Counted from the first letter of the stretch, positions 30,085-39,787 are shown. The stretch is 64,000 nucleotides of DNA from Dyella sp. S184 (GCF_009766065.1 NZ_LMUE01000003.1:292809-356808); one strand, 5' to 3'. Translations and numbers: made by a program. The notes: generated from the sequence alone by a model not told the origin.

Positions 30085-31665
30085 TCAGCTGGTCGGAATG
30101 GTCAGCACCGTGCCAGCCCGCACCGTGTCGGCGTTGATCCGGTTGGCGCTCTTCAGCGCATCGACACTGATGCCGTATTGCCGCGCGATACTGCGCAGGC
30201 TTTCGCCCGGACCAACCCGATGCAGGTCGCTGATGCCGCCATCGGCACGGGACGATGCATTGCTGGCCAGTGTCGCCGCAGTGCCGTCGTTGGCGCTGGC
30301 GGATTTGGCCGAGGCCAGCTCCGTGGCCGAACCATTGCGGCGCGTTGCCTGCACCGCAAACCAGGTACCCGGCGGCGGCGTGGATTCGAAATAATTCTTC
30401 ACGCCGCCCATGATCGCTTCGGCGAGCTGATCCTGGTGCCCCGGATCGCGCAGCTTGCGCTCTTCATCCGGGTTGCTGATGAAGGCGGTCTCGACCAGGA
30501 TCGACGGCACGTCTGGTGAGCGCAGCACCACGAAGTTGGCATTCTCGACATAGCCGCGGTGGGTCGGGCCGAGTTGCCCCAGTGCCTTTAGTACATTGTC
30601 GGCGACTACATGGCTGGCCTGCATCGCCCAACCCTGCTGCATGTCCAGCAGCACCGAAGCCAGACTGTCGTTCTCGGAAGCCAGCGAGACACCACCGATC
30701 AGATCCGAACTGTTTTCCTTGTCCGCCAGCATGCGTGCCGCCACCGAACTCTTGCCGCGCGAGGACAACACCCATACCGACGAGCCCTGAGCATCGTCGC
30801 TGGTGTAGGAGTCCGCATGGATCGCCACAAACAGATCAGCATTGTTCTCGCGAGCAATCTGATAGCGCCGCTCGAGCGGGATGAAGTAATCGCCATCACG
30901 AGTCAGCACTGCTTTCATGCCCGGCTGACGGTTGATCTGCGCGGCCAGATCGCGCGCGACGGCCAGTGTGACGTTCTTCTCCAGTGTGCCATCGGGGCCA
31001 TGTGCACCCTGATCCTTGCCGCCATGACCAGCGTCAATACATACGACGACACTGCGCTGACCACCCAGCAACGCCGCCGCCTGTTCCGTGGCTACCCGGC
31101 TGCTATGCGAGAAACTGCCACGCCGCTGCGGCTCCACCACCGCGACGCTGCTCGAAACGTCCTGCTGAACGACTGGCTCCACGGCTGGCGTGACCGCCTC
31201 AGGCGCTGGCTGTGTCATCGCCGCGGGCTTTGTCATGGCGACGGACTTCGTGGCGCTGCCATCGCCCGGATAGAGATCGAGTACCAGCCGGTAATCCGTG
31301 CCACTGATCGGCTTCAGTACGAAGGTTTTCAGGCGACTCGCCGGGTCGACCTTGGTGGTCAGCTGGAGACCGGCACCCTTGCGGGCGTGAGTCATGCCGC
31401 GGAACAGCCCCTGGGCAGTCGGATCAGAAAAAGCAGCAGTGGCCTGACTGTCGGGCAAGTCCACCACGATCTGGCCGCCGGTCTGGCTGATTGTATATTG
31501 CAGCGGGCCGGCAACATCCAGCACCACGCGGGTGTACTCGGGGCCGGCCCAGACACGGGCACCCTTCAGATCCGCGGCACGCGCCGCAGACAAAGGTACG
31601 GCCGCCAGAATCGCAACGGCGGCCCATCCACCCAAGTTGTTCAGGTAAGCCCTCATGCGCCGCAT
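30085..31665 (-). CDS. amiC: N-acetylmuramoyl-L-alanine amidase AmiC type, with LysM
   Basis: A 526-residue exported amidase. Signal peptide about 1-30 (GGWAAVAILAAVPLSAARAA). An AMIN domain follows (about 33-130), then a Pro/Val-rich linker, then Amidase_3 with zinc ligands in CIDAGHGGKDQGAHG, LEKNVTL and VAIHADSY, catalytic Glu in ILVETAFISN. A C-terminal LysM (HRVGPGESLRSIARQYG) binds peptidoglycan; E. coli AmiC lacks it. Cleaves septal peptidoglycan during cell separation. Start is at 31665 or 31656 (two close ATGs). Order tsaE-amiC-mutL is conserved in gammaproteobacteria. Confidence 0.93.
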   Translation of the reverse strand: MRRMRAYLNNLGGWAAVAILAAVPLSAARAADLKGARVWAGPEYTRVVLDVAGPLQYTISQTGGQIVVDLPDSQATAAFSDPTAQGLFRGMTHARKGAGLQLTTKVDPASRLKTFVLKPISGTDYRLVLDLYPGDGSATKSVAMTKPAAMTQPAPEAVTPAVEPVVQQDVSSSVAVVEPQRRGSFSHSSRVATEQAAALLGGQRSVVVCIDAGHGGKDQGAHGPDGTLEKNVTLAVARDLAAQINRQPGMKAVLTRDGDYFIPLERRYQIARENNADLFVAIHADSYTSDDAQGSSVWVLSSRGKSSVAARMLADKENSSDLIGGVSLASENDSLASVLLDMQQGWAMQASHVVADNVLKALGQLGPTHRGYVENANFVVLRSPDVPSILVETAFISNPDEERKLRDPGHQDQLAEAIMGGVKNYFESTPPPGTWFAVQATRRNGSATELASAKSASANDGTAATLASNASSRADGGISDLHRVGPGESLRSIARQYGISVDALKSANRINADTVRAGTVLTIPTS

Positions 31666-31851
31666 TGAAGCGCAGTCATTCGCTGAATGCAAGGCTATTT
31701 TCCTTTGAATATCCATAACCTGCGGCCCATTCATCAGGCCGTATCAAGTTATCGACCGCAAGTCACGCATTCCGAACAGATCATTGCCACAATCGGCAAC
31801 AATCAATTTCTCGAGGAGGAATCGGCACTTAGCTCGATCAGGACGGTTCGA

Positions 31852-32331
31852 TCAGGGCAGGCGCGCAAGCACTTGTTCGCCCCGAGCCGTAAACGCACGC
31901 AGCGACGCCTGGCGGCCGTGGCCTGCGTAGTCCAGATGCAATTCCATATCCGCGACCGGCAACGCACCGGCGCCGCGTTCGGGCCACTCCACCAGCACCA
32001 CGGCCAGCGGGTCGGACAACGCATCCAGCCCCAGCCATTCCAGTTCACCCGGATCGGCAATCCGGTACAGGTCGAGATGCCAGGCAGCTCGCTCCCTGGC
32101 TGCGTAACCCTCGATCAGGCTGTAAGTGGGACTCTTGATGCGCTCGCCCACGCCCAGCGCGGTCAGCAGGGCCCGCGCAAAGCTGGTCTTGCCGGCACCC
32201 AGCGGACCATGCAGATAGAGCACCAGACCATCGTCCAGCACCTCCGCCACGCGTATGCCCAGCGCAGCGGTAGCCGCCTCGTCGGGCAACGGCCACTGTC
32301 GTTCGGTGACAAAGCGCTCAGCCACGTTCAC
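31852..32331 (-). CDS. tsaE: tRNA threonylcarbamoyladenosine biosynthesis ATPase TsaE
   Basis: A 159-residue P-loop protein: LHGPLGAGKTSFARALL, SPTYSLIEGY, HLDLYRI and EWPERG. Works with TsaB/TsaD to make t6A37 in tRNA. GTG at 32331 gives the homologous VNVAERFVTERQWPLPDE; a second in-frame GTG is two codons later. It overlaps the end of nnr by 14 bp. Confidence 0.92.
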   Translation of the reverse strand: MNVAERFVTERQWPLPDEAATAALGIRVAEVLDDGLVLYLHGPLGAGKTSFARALLTALGVGERIKSPTYSLIEGYAARERAAWHLDLYRIADPGELEWLGLDALSDPLAVVLVEWPERGAGALPVADMELHLDYAGHGRQASLRAFTARGEQVLARLP

Positions 32332-33817
32332 TCCCGTGAGTCGACATCCCGTTACCCAGCAGGCGCAACGGCGCCAGCAGATCACTGGCCAGCAACCCTC
32401 GTTCACCATTTTGCGCAGCCAGATCACCAGCGCGCGCGTGCAGCCCCACTCCGAGGCACGCGGCCTGCCACGCCGTGCAGCCTTGCGCCAGCAGCGCCGC
32501 GATGACGCCGGTGAGCAGGTCGCCCATGCCGCCTGAGGCCATGCCGGGATTGCCCCACGGACAGACGTCCAGACGTCCATCCGGATCCGCGATCAGGCTG
32601 CCCGAACCTTTCAGCACCACGGTCGCCGAAAAACACCGGGCCAGTTCGCGCACAGCAGCAAAGCGATCCTGTTCGACATCGGCTATTGACATACCCAGCA
32701 GGCGAGCTGCCTCGCCAGGGTGCGGGGTCAGCACCGTCGGCACGGCGAACGTGCACGGCTTGCGCGCCAGCAGGTTCAGACCGTCGGCATCGAGTACCAG
32801 CGGCTTGTTCGTGTCCAGCGCGGCCTGCCACAGCGCATGGGCCCAATCGCCCTGCCCCAGTCCCGGCCCAAGTGCCAGGACACTGGCACGCTCAAGCAAT
32901 GGTGCCAGCACCTGTACGTCGTCGACCGCGTGCACCATCAATTCCGGCCGCGTGGCATTCAATGCCAGCAAGTGCTCGGCACGGGTTGCCACGCTGACCA
33001 GCCCGGCACCGGCGCGCAAGGCGGATTCACCCGCCAGACGCACGGCACCCGCCATGCCCTGGCCGCCGCCGATGACCAATACATGTCCGTTGGAGCCCTT
33101 GTTGGCGTAGCGGGCACGTGGCGGCATCGAACCGGCAATCAGCAGTTGTGCATCCGGCTGCACGCATGCGTAAACGCTGTCAGGCACGCCCAGGCTGGCC
33201 AACTCCAGCTGACCCACCTGGTCGGCCGCACGGCCGCTGTGCAATCCACGTTTGCCGACGATAAACGTCACGGTGACCTCGGCCTGGATTGCCGCACCGG
33301 GGCAATAGCCGGTATCTGCATTCAGTCCGGACGGTACATCCAGCGCGAGCATGGGCTTGCCACTGGCATTCATGCCATCGATCAACCTTGCGGCCGACGG
33401 CTCAGGAGCACGATTGAGACCAATGCCGTACAACGCATCCACGAACACGTCCGCCACGGGCAGCCTGGATTCCGCATCCCAAGAGCGCACCTGACCGCCG
33501 CCTTGCTCCCATTCGCTTCGCGCCAGCGCCGCGTCACCGTGCGCGACCGCGCTCAACGCCACCAGCTCGACCTGCAATCCGGCCTCGCGCGCCAGCACAC
33601 CCAACAGAAAACCGTCACCACCGTTGTTGCCGGGACCACAACAGATGCAGACACGACGGGCCTGCGGCCAATGTCGACGCAGGCTGCCCAATGCTGCGCT
33701 GGCGGCACGACGCATCAAGTCATGTCCGGAGATGCCCAAGGCAATGAGCGCCTCGCGCTCCATCACACGCACCTGTTCGACGGTATGGAGATCGCGGTAA
33801 TGCGGATAGGTTGGCAT
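32318..33817 (-). CDS. nnr: Bifunctional NAD(P)HX epimerase / ADP-dependent dehydratase
   Basis: A 499-residue fusion repairing hydrated NAD(P)H. The N-terminal YjeF epimerase (about 1-215) has CCGPGNNGGDGFLLG, FVDALYGIGL and DVPSGLNADTG. The C-terminal ribokinase-like dehydratase has VIGGGQGMAGAVRLAGESALRAGAG, LTPHPGEAARLL and GNPGMASGGMGDLLTG. The ATG at 33817 is 39 bp from divergent queG. Large antisense and upstream extensions of the frame are ignored. Confidence 0.96.
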   Translation of the reverse strand: MPTYPHYRDLHTVEQVRVMEREALIALGISGHDLMRRAASAALGSLRRHWPQARRVCICCGPGNNGGDGFLLGVLAREAGLQVELVALSAVAHGDAALARSEWEQGGGQVRSWDAESRLPVADVFVDALYGIGLNRAPEPSAARLIDGMNASGKPMLALDVPSGLNADTGYCPGAAIQAEVTVTFIVGKRGLHSGRAADQVGQLELASLGVPDSVYACVQPDAQLLIAGSMPPRARYANKGSNGHVLVIGGGQGMAGAVRLAGESALRAGAGLVSVATRAEHLLALNATRPELMVHAVDDVQVLAPLLERASVLALGPGLGQGDWAHALWQAALDTNKPLVLDADGLNLLARKPCTFAVPTVLTPHPGEAARLLGMSIADVEQDRFAAVRELARCFSATVVLKGSGSLIADPDGRLDVCPWGNPGMASGGMGDLLTGVIAALLAQGCTAWQAACLGVGLHARAGDLAAQNGERGLLASDLLAPLRLLGNGMSTHGSERG

Positions 33818-33856
33818 GCGCGAATTATAGGCATGGCCCACGTCTACAATAGGCAG

Positions 33857-34930
33857 ATGCCCACGGCTGCTGCCCCCACCGATCCCGATTACGCCGCGCT
33901 GGCCAGCGACATCAAGCGCTGGGCTATTGAGTTGGGCTTTGCCCAGGCCGGTATCAGCGGCACCGACCTGGGCGAGGATGAAGAGCATCTCAACCGCTGG
34001 CTCGAGCATGGCCATCACGGCGAGATGGAATACATGGCGCGCCATGGCAACCGGCGCAGCCGTCCCGCTGAACTGGAACCGGGTACGCGGCGCGTCATCT
34101 CGGTGCGCATGGATTACATCCCGCCCGGCACCGCCAACGCCTGGGGCGTCCTGGAAGACGGTGAAGCTGGCTACGTGTCGCGTTATGCACTGGGCCGCGA
34201 TTACCACAAGCTGATGCGCAACCGGCTGCAGAAGCTGGCCGAACGCATCCACGGCGCGGTTGGCGACTTCGGCTATCGCGCCTATGTGGATTCCGCGCCA
34301 GTATTGGAAAAGGCGCTGGCACGCAATGCGGGTCTGGGCTGGATCGGCAAGCACACCGTGCTGATCAACCGGAACGCCGGCTCGTACTTTTTTCTCGGTG
34401 AACTGTTTACCGATCTGCCACTGCCGGTCGACACGCCAGCCAGCGCGCACTGCGGCAGCTGCAGCCGCTGCATCGAGATCTGCCCGACCCAGGCCATCCT
34501 TGGGCCGTACCGGCTGGATGCGCAGCGCTGCATTTCCTATCTGACGATCGAGCTCAAGGGCAGCATTCCCGAAGACCTGCGTGCACCGATGGGCAACCGC
34601 ATCTTTGGTTGCGACGACTGCCAGCTGATCTGCCCGTGGAACAAGTTTGCGCAGGAAGCCACCGAGCCTGACTTCGCCCCACGCCACAGCCTCGACGGTG
34701 CAAGACTGGTCGAACTGTTTGCGTGGAGCGAGGAGGAATTCCTCAAGCGCACCGAAGGCATGGCGATCCGGCGCACTGGTTACGAATGCTGGCTGCGCAA
34801 TATCGCGGTGGCGCTGGGCAACGCGCCCTCATCCGCTGAAGTAACTGACGCGTTGCTGTCCCGTCAGGGGCATGCCTCCGACGTGGTGCGCGAACATGTG
34901 CAGTGGGCGCTGGACAGACATCGGCGCTGA
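33857..34930 (+). CDS. queG: Epoxyqueuosine reductase QueG
   Basis: A 357-residue cobalamin/Fe-S enzyme for the last step of queuosine synthesis. QueG N-domain: VDSAPVLEKALARNAGLGWIGKHTVLIN. Two 4Fe-4S motifs: CGSCSRCIEICPTQAI plus C in AQRCISYL, and GCDDCQLICPWN. A HEAT-like C-terminus follows. Start at 33857; the frame stays open for over 1 kb upstream, antisense to nnr. Divergent neighbour nnr matches the common queG-nnr-tsaE arrangement. Confidence 0.96.
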   Translation: MPTAAAPTDPDYAALASDIKRWAIELGFAQAGISGTDLGEDEEHLNRWLEHGHHGEMEYMARHGNRRSRPAELEPGTRRVISVRMDYIPPGTANAWGVLEDGEAGYVSRYALGRDYHKLMRNRLQKLAERIHGAVGDFGYRAYVDSAPVLEKALARNAGLGWIGKHTVLINRNAGSYFFLGELFTDLPLPVDTPASAHCGSCSRCIEICPTQAILGPYRLDAQRCISYLTIELKGSIPEDLRAPMGNRIFGCDDCQLICPWNKFAQEATEPDFAPRHSLDGARLVELFAWSEEEFLKRTEGMAIRRTGYECWLRNIAVALGNAPSSAEVTDALLSRQGHASDVVREHVQWALDRHRR

Positions 34931-34954
34931 GGCGCCTGCGATGGATCAGGCGCC
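34931..34954. terminator. Possible hairpin terminator between convergent queG and panD
   Basis: GGCGCCTG and CAGGCGCC form a perfect 8-bp stem with an 8-base loop directly after the queG stop. No T-tract, so termination strength is uncertain. Confidence 0.4.
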
Positions 34955-34979
34955 ACGACTACGGCTCAGCGGAACCTGA

Positions 34980-35366
34980 TCAGGCAGCCGCCATCTGCTT
35001 GGGAATCGAGCGGTTGGTGTGCGAGATGCCATTGTTGGCATCAGCGTAGACCAGTGTCGGCTGGAACTGCTCCAGCTCTGCCTCCGACAGCTGCGCAAAA
35101 GCAGCGATGATGATCAGATCACCCGGCTTCGCGCGATGCGCGGCACTGCCGTTCACCGAGATGATGCCGGAGCCTTCTTCGGCACGCAGCGCATAGGTGA
35201 CGAAGCGCTTGCCGTTGTTGATGTTCCAGGCGTGGATCTGTTCGTACTCGCGGATACCCGAGGCATCCAGCAGCAAGCCGTCGATCGCGATCGAGCCTTC
35301 GTAGTGCAGCTCGGCGTGGGTCACCGTCGCGCGGTGGATCTTGGCCTTGAGCATGTTCAGGTGCAT
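34980..35366 (-). CDS. panD: Aspartate 1-decarboxylase proenzyme
   Basis: A 128-residue pyruvoyl enzyme making beta-alanine for pantothenate. The self-cleavage Gly-Ser is in YEGSIAIDG near residue 24-25, and Lys9 is in MLKAKIHRA. Start at 35366 (MHLNMLKAK); the 13-codon extension is not family-like. Follows panC by 100 bp. Confidence 0.96.
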   Translation of the reverse strand: MHLNMLKAKIHRATVTHAELHYEGSIAIDGLLLDASGIREYEQIHAWNINNGKRFVTYALRAEEGSGIISVNGSAAHRAKPGDLIIIAAFAQLSEAELEQFQPTLVYADANNGISHTNRSIPKQMAAA

Positions 35367-35466
35367 GACGTTCTTTCCAGCAGGGACACCCTGCAAAGTT
35401 GGCAATTATCGAACCGATGACGTTGCACTGCAACATCATCGATGCCCATACCAATATGCGGCTGCC

Positions 35467-36312
35467 TCAATCGAACAGCAAGTTGTCGATCAGCCGGGTA
35501 TTGCCCAGGCGCGCCGCGATCAGGGCGATCAGGCCATCGCGCTGGCCCTCGGCCGGCTCGGCCAGATCCTCGGCGCGGCGGATCACCGTGTAATCGGGCA
35601 CGAATCCGGCACGCATCAGGCGTGCCGCGGCGACCTGCTCCAGCGCACGCCAGGCATGGCCCTTGCCGAGCAATTCACGCATCTTCAGCAAGGTGTCGTG
35701 GATCAATGGCGCGCGTGCACGTTCCTCGGCGGACAGGTACTGGTTGCGCGAGCTCAGTGCCAGGCCATCGTCCGCGCGCAGGGTCGGTGCGGCCATGACC
35801 ATCACCGGCAGCGAGAGATCGCGGACCATCCGCTCGACCACCTTCAGTTGCTGGAAGTCCTTCTGGCCGAACACGGCCACATCCGGCTGCACCAGGTTGA
35901 ACAACTTGCACACCACGGTAGCCATGCCGTCGAAATGCCCGGGCCGGTGCGCGCCTTCCAGCATGTCGGTGATCTGCGGCACATGCAGGCTGACACTGTA
36001 TTCCGCACCAAACGGATAAAGAGTAGCTACGTCCGGCGCGAACAGCAGGTCGCAATCCTGCTCGGTCAATGCCGTCTGATCCTGCAGCAAGGTGCGCGGA
36101 TAGCGCTCGAAATCCTCGTTCGGACCGAACTGGGTAGGATTGACGAACACGCTGGCGACCACCCGGTCGGTGCGCGCCCGCGCCAGCTTGACCAGCGACT
36201 GGTGGCCCGCATGCAGGTTGCCCATGGTCGGCACGAAACCCACCGTCTGGCCCTTGCTGCGCCAGCCACGGATGGCGGCGCGCAAGGCGGGTGCATCTTG
36301 GACGGTCTGCAT
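35467..36312 (-). CDS. panC: Pantothenate synthetase
   Basis: A 281-residue ligase joining pantoate and beta-alanine. PTMGNLHAGHQSLV holds the nucleotide-binding HxGH, FGQKDFQQL and LALSSRNQYL the C-terminal KMSKS-like site. Starts 18 bp after panB. Confidence 0.97.
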   Translation of the reverse strand: MQTVQDAPALRAAIRGWRSKGQTVGFVPTMGNLHAGHQSLVKLARARTDRVVASVFVNPTQFGPNEDFERYPRTLLQDQTALTEQDCDLLFAPDVATLYPFGAEYSVSLHVPQITDMLEGAHRPGHFDGMATVVCKLFNLVQPDVAVFGQKDFQQLKVVERMVRDLSLPVMVMAAPTLRADDGLALSSRNQYLSAEERARAPLIHDTLLKMRELLGKGHAWRALEQVAAARLMRAGFVPDYTVIRRAEDLAEPAEGQRDGLIALIAARLGNTRLIDNLLFD

Positions 36313-36330
36313 GCTGCGCTAACTCGCTGA

Positions 36331-37161
36331 TCAGTTGAAACAATGCTCGGGCGCCGGGAAGGCGCCACTGCGTACATCTTCGGCATAGGCGGCAATGGCC
36401 GCCGCCACTGAATCGCGACCGGCCAGGAAATCCTTGCTGAACTTCGGTCGCTTGCCCGGCGTGATACCGAGCATGTCATGGATCACCAGCACCTGCCCGT
36501 CGCAATGCGGGCCGGCGCCGATGCCGATGACTGGGATATTCACCGCGGCACTGATCCGTTCGCCGAGGCTGGATGGCACGCCCTCGAGCACCAGCAGATC
36601 CGCGCCGGCCGCCTGCACTGCCAGCGCCTCGGCCATGATGTGATCGGCCGCTTCCTGCTCGCGACCCTGGATGCGGAAGCCGCCAAATTTGTGCACCGAC
36701 TGCGGTGTCAGCCCCAGATGTGCGCAGACCGGAATCGCGCGTGCAGTCAGGGCAGCAATCGCCTCGAGGATGTGTGCTGCGGCGCCCTCGATCTTTACCA
36801 TCGCCGCACCGCCTTCACCGACCAGCCGGGCGCCGGCCTCCAGCGTATGCGCAACATCGCGATCGGCCATGAACGGCATGTCCGCTACCAGCAGGGCCGA
36901 CGACAACCCACGGGCCACCGCGGCGGTGTGATAGACCATGTGGTCGAGCGTCACCGGCAGCGTACTGGCATGACCCTGCACCACCATGCCGAGCGAATCG
37001 CCGACCAACGCAATGTCGACCCCGGCCGCGTCGAGCTGCCAGGCAAGACTGGCGTCATAGGCGGTCAGCATGACGATGCGTCGCCCCTGCGCCTTCATCG
37101 CGTGCAGGCCTGGCACGGTCACCGGCTTGCGTTCGGGGGTACTGGCGTTTTGCACGTACAC
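36331..37161 (-). CDS. panB: 3-methyl-2-oxobutanoate hydroxymethyltransferase
   Basis: A 276-residue PanB. MLTAYDASLAWQLDAAGVDIALVGDSLGMV contains the metal ligands; VKIEGA and LGLTPQSVHKFGG follow. First committed step of pantothenate synthesis with methylene-THF. Order pcnB-folK-panB-panC-panD equals that of E. coli. Confidence 0.97.
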   Translation of the reverse strand: MYVQNASTPERKPVTVPGLHAMKAQGRRIVMLTAYDASLAWQLDAAGVDIALVGDSLGMVVQGHASTLPVTLDHMVYHTAAVARGLSSALLVADMPFMADRDVAHTLEAGARLVGEGGAAMVKIEGAAAHILEAIAALTARAIPVCAHLGLTPQSVHKFGGFRIQGREQEAADHIMAEALAVQAAGADLLVLEGVPSSLGERISAAVNIPVIGIGAGPHCDGQVLVIHDMLGITPGKRPKFSKDFLAGRDSVAAAIAAYAEDVRSGAFPAPEHCFN

Positions 37162-37215
37162 GGTGATTCCTGGGTAATGGCAGGCGTCGATTATCCGGCG
37201 CGCCGCGAGAAAGGC

Positions 37216-37695
37216 TCAAGGCAATCTTTCGCAACCGGCAAGATCGAGCCGTGCCAGCAGTTCCGCCACCGCGCCCTGTCCGGGCAACTGCAGTGCCGGT
37301 GCAAGATCGTTCAGCGGCAGCAGCACGAAGGCGCGCTCGACCATGCGAGGATGCGGCAAGGTCAAGCGGGCATCGTCAAGCTGGACACCTTCGACATGCA
37401 GCAGATCCAGGTCCAGCGTGCGCGGTCCGTTGCGTTCAGCGCGCACGCGGCCGGCGCCCCGTTCGATGTCCAGCAGCGCATCAAGCAGCGCGTACGCCGA
37501 CAGCGCAGTATCCACCTGCACTGCTGCATTCACGAACGGTGGTTGTTCCAGCACGCCCCACGGCGGCGTCCGGTACAAGCGCGAACGCCGCAGCAAACGG
37601 GTATCCGGCAGGCTCGCCAGCTTGTCCATGGCATCGAGCACCTGCTGCTGCGGATCGTCCAGATTGCTGCCCAGCGCGATATAGGCCAGCGTCAC
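37216..37695 (-). CDS. folK: HPPK (6-hydroxymethyl-dihydropterin pyrophosphokinase)
   Basis: A 159-residue folate enzyme: YIALGSNLDDP at the N-terminus, the signature RNGPRTLDLDLLH with the Mg-binding DLD, and LPHPRMVERAFVLLPL. ATG overlaps the pcnB stop (ATGA). Confidence 0.96.
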   Translation of the reverse strand: MTLAYIALGSNLDDPQQQVLDAMDKLASLPDTRLLRRSRLYRTPPWGVLEQPPFVNAAVQVDTALSAYALLDALLDIERGAGRVRAERNGPRTLDLDLLHVEGVQLDDARLTLPHPRMVERAFVLLPLNDLAPALQLPGQGAVAELLARLDLAGCERLP

Positions 37696-39092
37696 ATGGA
37701 ACCCGGCTTGTCGCCCGGCCGACGTCGACGCCTTCGCGGACGCGATGCCTTGCTGGCCACGGGCGCGGGCATGTGGTCACTGGCACTGCCACCACCACCG
37801 GCTGGCAGCGCCGCCGCCAGCACCTCCTGCGGCAACTGCTGCGCATGCGCCCACCACTGGCCCAACTCGCGCATTGCCGGCGATTCATCCGCGCGCAACA
37901 GCAGGAAATCAAATGCTGCGCGAAAGCGCGGATGGGTCATCAGGCGGAATACCCGTTTGCGCTGGATCTGTTCGAAACGCGGCTGCAGCGACCAGATCTC
38001 CTCCATAGTGAAGGTGAAGCGGCGCGGGATCGCCACCCGCTGGCACTGCTCGCCCACCACCTGTGCGGCCGCACGTGCCCACGCCTCGTTGCTGTCCTGG
38101 CCTCGCGCGATCCAGTGGTGCGCCACGTCGCGTACCTCGCCCCACAGCAGCACCGCAAACAGGAACGCCGGGGTGACCGACTTGCCTTCGGCGATGCGCG
38201 CATCGGTGTTCGCGAGGCCATGCTCGACCAGCGAACGCAACGCTTCATCGCCGCGTTTGAGCGCCCGCGCGGTCACCGGAAACAGGAATTTCAGCAGGCC
38301 GCACTGCTCCAGCATGCGGAAGCTCTTCAGTCCGTTGCCACTCAGGAACATCTTCAGCGATTCATCGAACAGCCGGGCCGGCGCGGCATCGGCCAGCAAG
38401 GGCCCGATGCTCTCGAACGGCGCCATCGCGGCAGCGTCGATGCGCATGTCCAGCTTGGCCGCCAGCCGCGCGGCGCGCAGCATGCGCACCGGATCTTCGC
38501 GGTAACGTGTCACCGGATCACCGATCAACCGCAGTACGCGATCCTCGAGATCCTGCATACCGCCGACGTAATCGCGCACCGAGAAATCGCTGATGTCGTA
38601 ATAAAGCGCATTGGCGCGGAAGTCGCGGCGTATCGCGTCTTCCTCGATCGTGCCCCAGATATTGTCACGCACGATACGGCCATCGACGATGTGGCGGTCG
38701 CCCTCGCCGCCCTCCTCACCAAGGCCGCGGAACGTGGCCACCTCGATGATCTCCGGCCCGAACACCACGTGTGCCAGGCGGAAGCGCCGGCCAATCAGGC
38801 GGCAATTGCGGAACAGCTTCTTCACCTCGTCCGGCGTCGCATCGGTGGCGACGTCGAAGTCCTTCGGCTGCAGGCCCAGCAGCAAATCGCGCACCGCGCC
38901 ACCGACCAGATAGGCCGCGTAGCCCGCCTCGTTCAGGCGATACAGCACCCGCAGCGCCGCCTTGCTGATGTTCTTACGGGAAATGGTGTGCTGATCGCGC
39001 GGAATGATCCGCAGCGCTGGCGTGATGTCAGTCCTTGATTCGAGGTTCAAGCGGTCAGAATCCTTGTGTGGCAAAGCCACCCTGATGTTCAA
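37692..39092 (-). CDS. pcnB: Poly(A) polymerase I
   Basis: A 466-residue nucleotidyltransferase adding 3' A-tails. IPRDQHTISRKNIS begins the conserved part; AYLVGGAVRDLLLG and PKDFDVATDATP give the GG...DxD catalytic site; RRDFRANALYYD and REDPVRMLRAARLAAKL follow. The C-terminus is a basic Arg-rich tail (RPRRRRRR), usual for PcnB and RNA binding. Coupled to folK by a 4-bp overlap. Confidence 0.95.
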   Translation of the reverse strand: MNIRVALPHKDSDRLNLESRTDITPALRIIPRDQHTISRKNISKAALRVLYRLNEAGYAAYLVGGAVRDLLLGLQPKDFDVATDATPDEVKKLFRNCRLIGRRFRLAHVVFGPEIIEVATFRGLGEEGGEGDRHIVDGRIVRDNIWGTIEEDAIRRDFRANALYYDISDFSVRDYVGGMQDLEDRVLRLIGDPVTRYREDPVRMLRAARLAAKLDMRIDAAAMAPFESIGPLLADAAPARLFDESLKMFLSGNGLKSFRMLEQCGLLKFLFPVTARALKRGDEALRSLVEHGLANTDARIAEGKSVTPAFLFAVLLWGEVRDVAHHWIARGQDSNEAWARAAAQVVGEQCQRVAIPRRFTFTMEEIWSLQPRFEQIQRKRVFRLMTHPRFRAAFDFLLLRADESPAMRELGQWWAHAQQLPQEVLAAALPAGGGGSASDHMPAPVASKASRPRRRRRRPGDKPGSM

Positions 39093-39153
39093 CGAGTCGC
39101 GATGCCGGGCACCGCGCGTTCTTCGAACGGTAGATATCGTTGTATGCCAAGCA

Positions 39154-39181
39154 TTGCCGGGCGAAACAATTCCGTTATACT
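39154..39181 (+). promoter_or_regulatory. Promoter of tRNA-Glu
   Basis: TTGCCG (39154-39159) and TATACT (39176-39181), spacing 16 bp, about 20 bp before the tRNA. The GC-rich discriminator (ACGCGCC) fits stringent control of stable RNA. Confidence 0.7.
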
Positions 39182-39201
39182 AACGCGCCTCGCAAGAGAA
39201 C

Positions 39202-39277
39202 GCTCCCTTCGTCTAGTGGCCCAGGACACTGCCCTCTCAAGGCGGGAACACGAGTTCGAGTCTCGTAGGGAGCACCA
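39202..39277 (+). tRNA. tRNA-Glu (anticodon CTC), CCA encoded
   Basis: A 76-nt cloverleaf. Acceptor GCTCCCT pairs with AGGGAGC; the 3' end is ACCA. The anticodon stem CTGCC/GGCGG has one T-G pair; loop CTCTCAA puts CTC at 39236-39238, reading GAG. The T loop has GTTCGAG. The D arm matches other bacterial tRNA-Glu. The 132 bp to fdxA hold nothing else recognisable. Confidence 0.95.
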
Positions 39278-39409
39278 TTTGTTTATGCGATCGTCCGTGA
39301 TCGCGGCAGCCGGCGCGACGGGTGGCGGCTTGCAGTCCTCGCCAACGTGTGAAGACCAGAAGCGGCCATCCATGGCCACACTCTTCATGAAAACCACCGA
39401 AGACCGCCA

Positions 39410-39733
39410 ATGACTTTCGTCGTCATCGACAACTGCATCAAGTGCAAATATACCGATTGCGTTGAAGTCTGCCCGGTCGACGCCTTTCATGAAGGCCCCA
39501 ATTTCCTCGTGATCGATCCGGACGAGTGCATCGACTGCACCTTGTGCGAACCGGAATGCCCGATCAACGCGATCTATCCGGAAGACGACGTGCCGGCAGG
39601 TCAGGAAGCTTTCGTGGCGCTCAACGCCGAGTTGGCCAAGGACTGGCCGGTGATCACGGAGCGCAAGGACAGCCCGGCCGACGCCAAGGACTGGGAAGGC
39701 AAGCCGGACAAGCTCAAGCTGCTGCAGCGCTGA
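39410..39733 (+). CDS. fdxA: 7Fe-8S ferredoxin FdxA
   Basis: A 107-residue seven-iron ferredoxin. The first cluster region [14 protein letters not shown] gives the 3Fe-4S/4Fe-4S spacing, the second is [12 protein letters not shown]. The FdxA-type C-terminal helix ([24 protein letters not shown]) is full length. Electron carrier of uncertain partner. Single gene ending at a strong terminator. Confidence 0.95.
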   Translation: MTFVVIDNCIKCKYTDCVEVCPVDAFHEGPNFLVIDPDECIDCTLCEPECPINAIYPEDDVPAGQEAFVALNAELAKDWPVITERKDSPADAKDWEGKPDKLKLLQR

Positions 39734-39744
39734 ATCCCACCATT

Positions 39745-39787
39745 CATAAACAAGAACGCCGCCCCGAGGGCGGCGTTCTTGTTTATG
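39745..39787. terminator. Strong bidirectional terminator between fdxA and bamC-like gene
   Basis: A near 20-bp perfect stem (CATAAACAAGAACGCCGCC and its complement) around a short CCGAG-type loop. Flanked by A and T runs on both sides, so it works for fdxA rightward and the bamC-like gene leftward. Confidence 0.85.

Noticed and set aside
32720..33856. Upstream extension of queG
   Set aside because: It runs antisense through nnr; QueG homology starts at 33857.
36478..39038. Long plus-strand ORFs (up to 675 codons)
   Set aside because: Antisense to panB, folK and pcnB, all of which have complete motifs.
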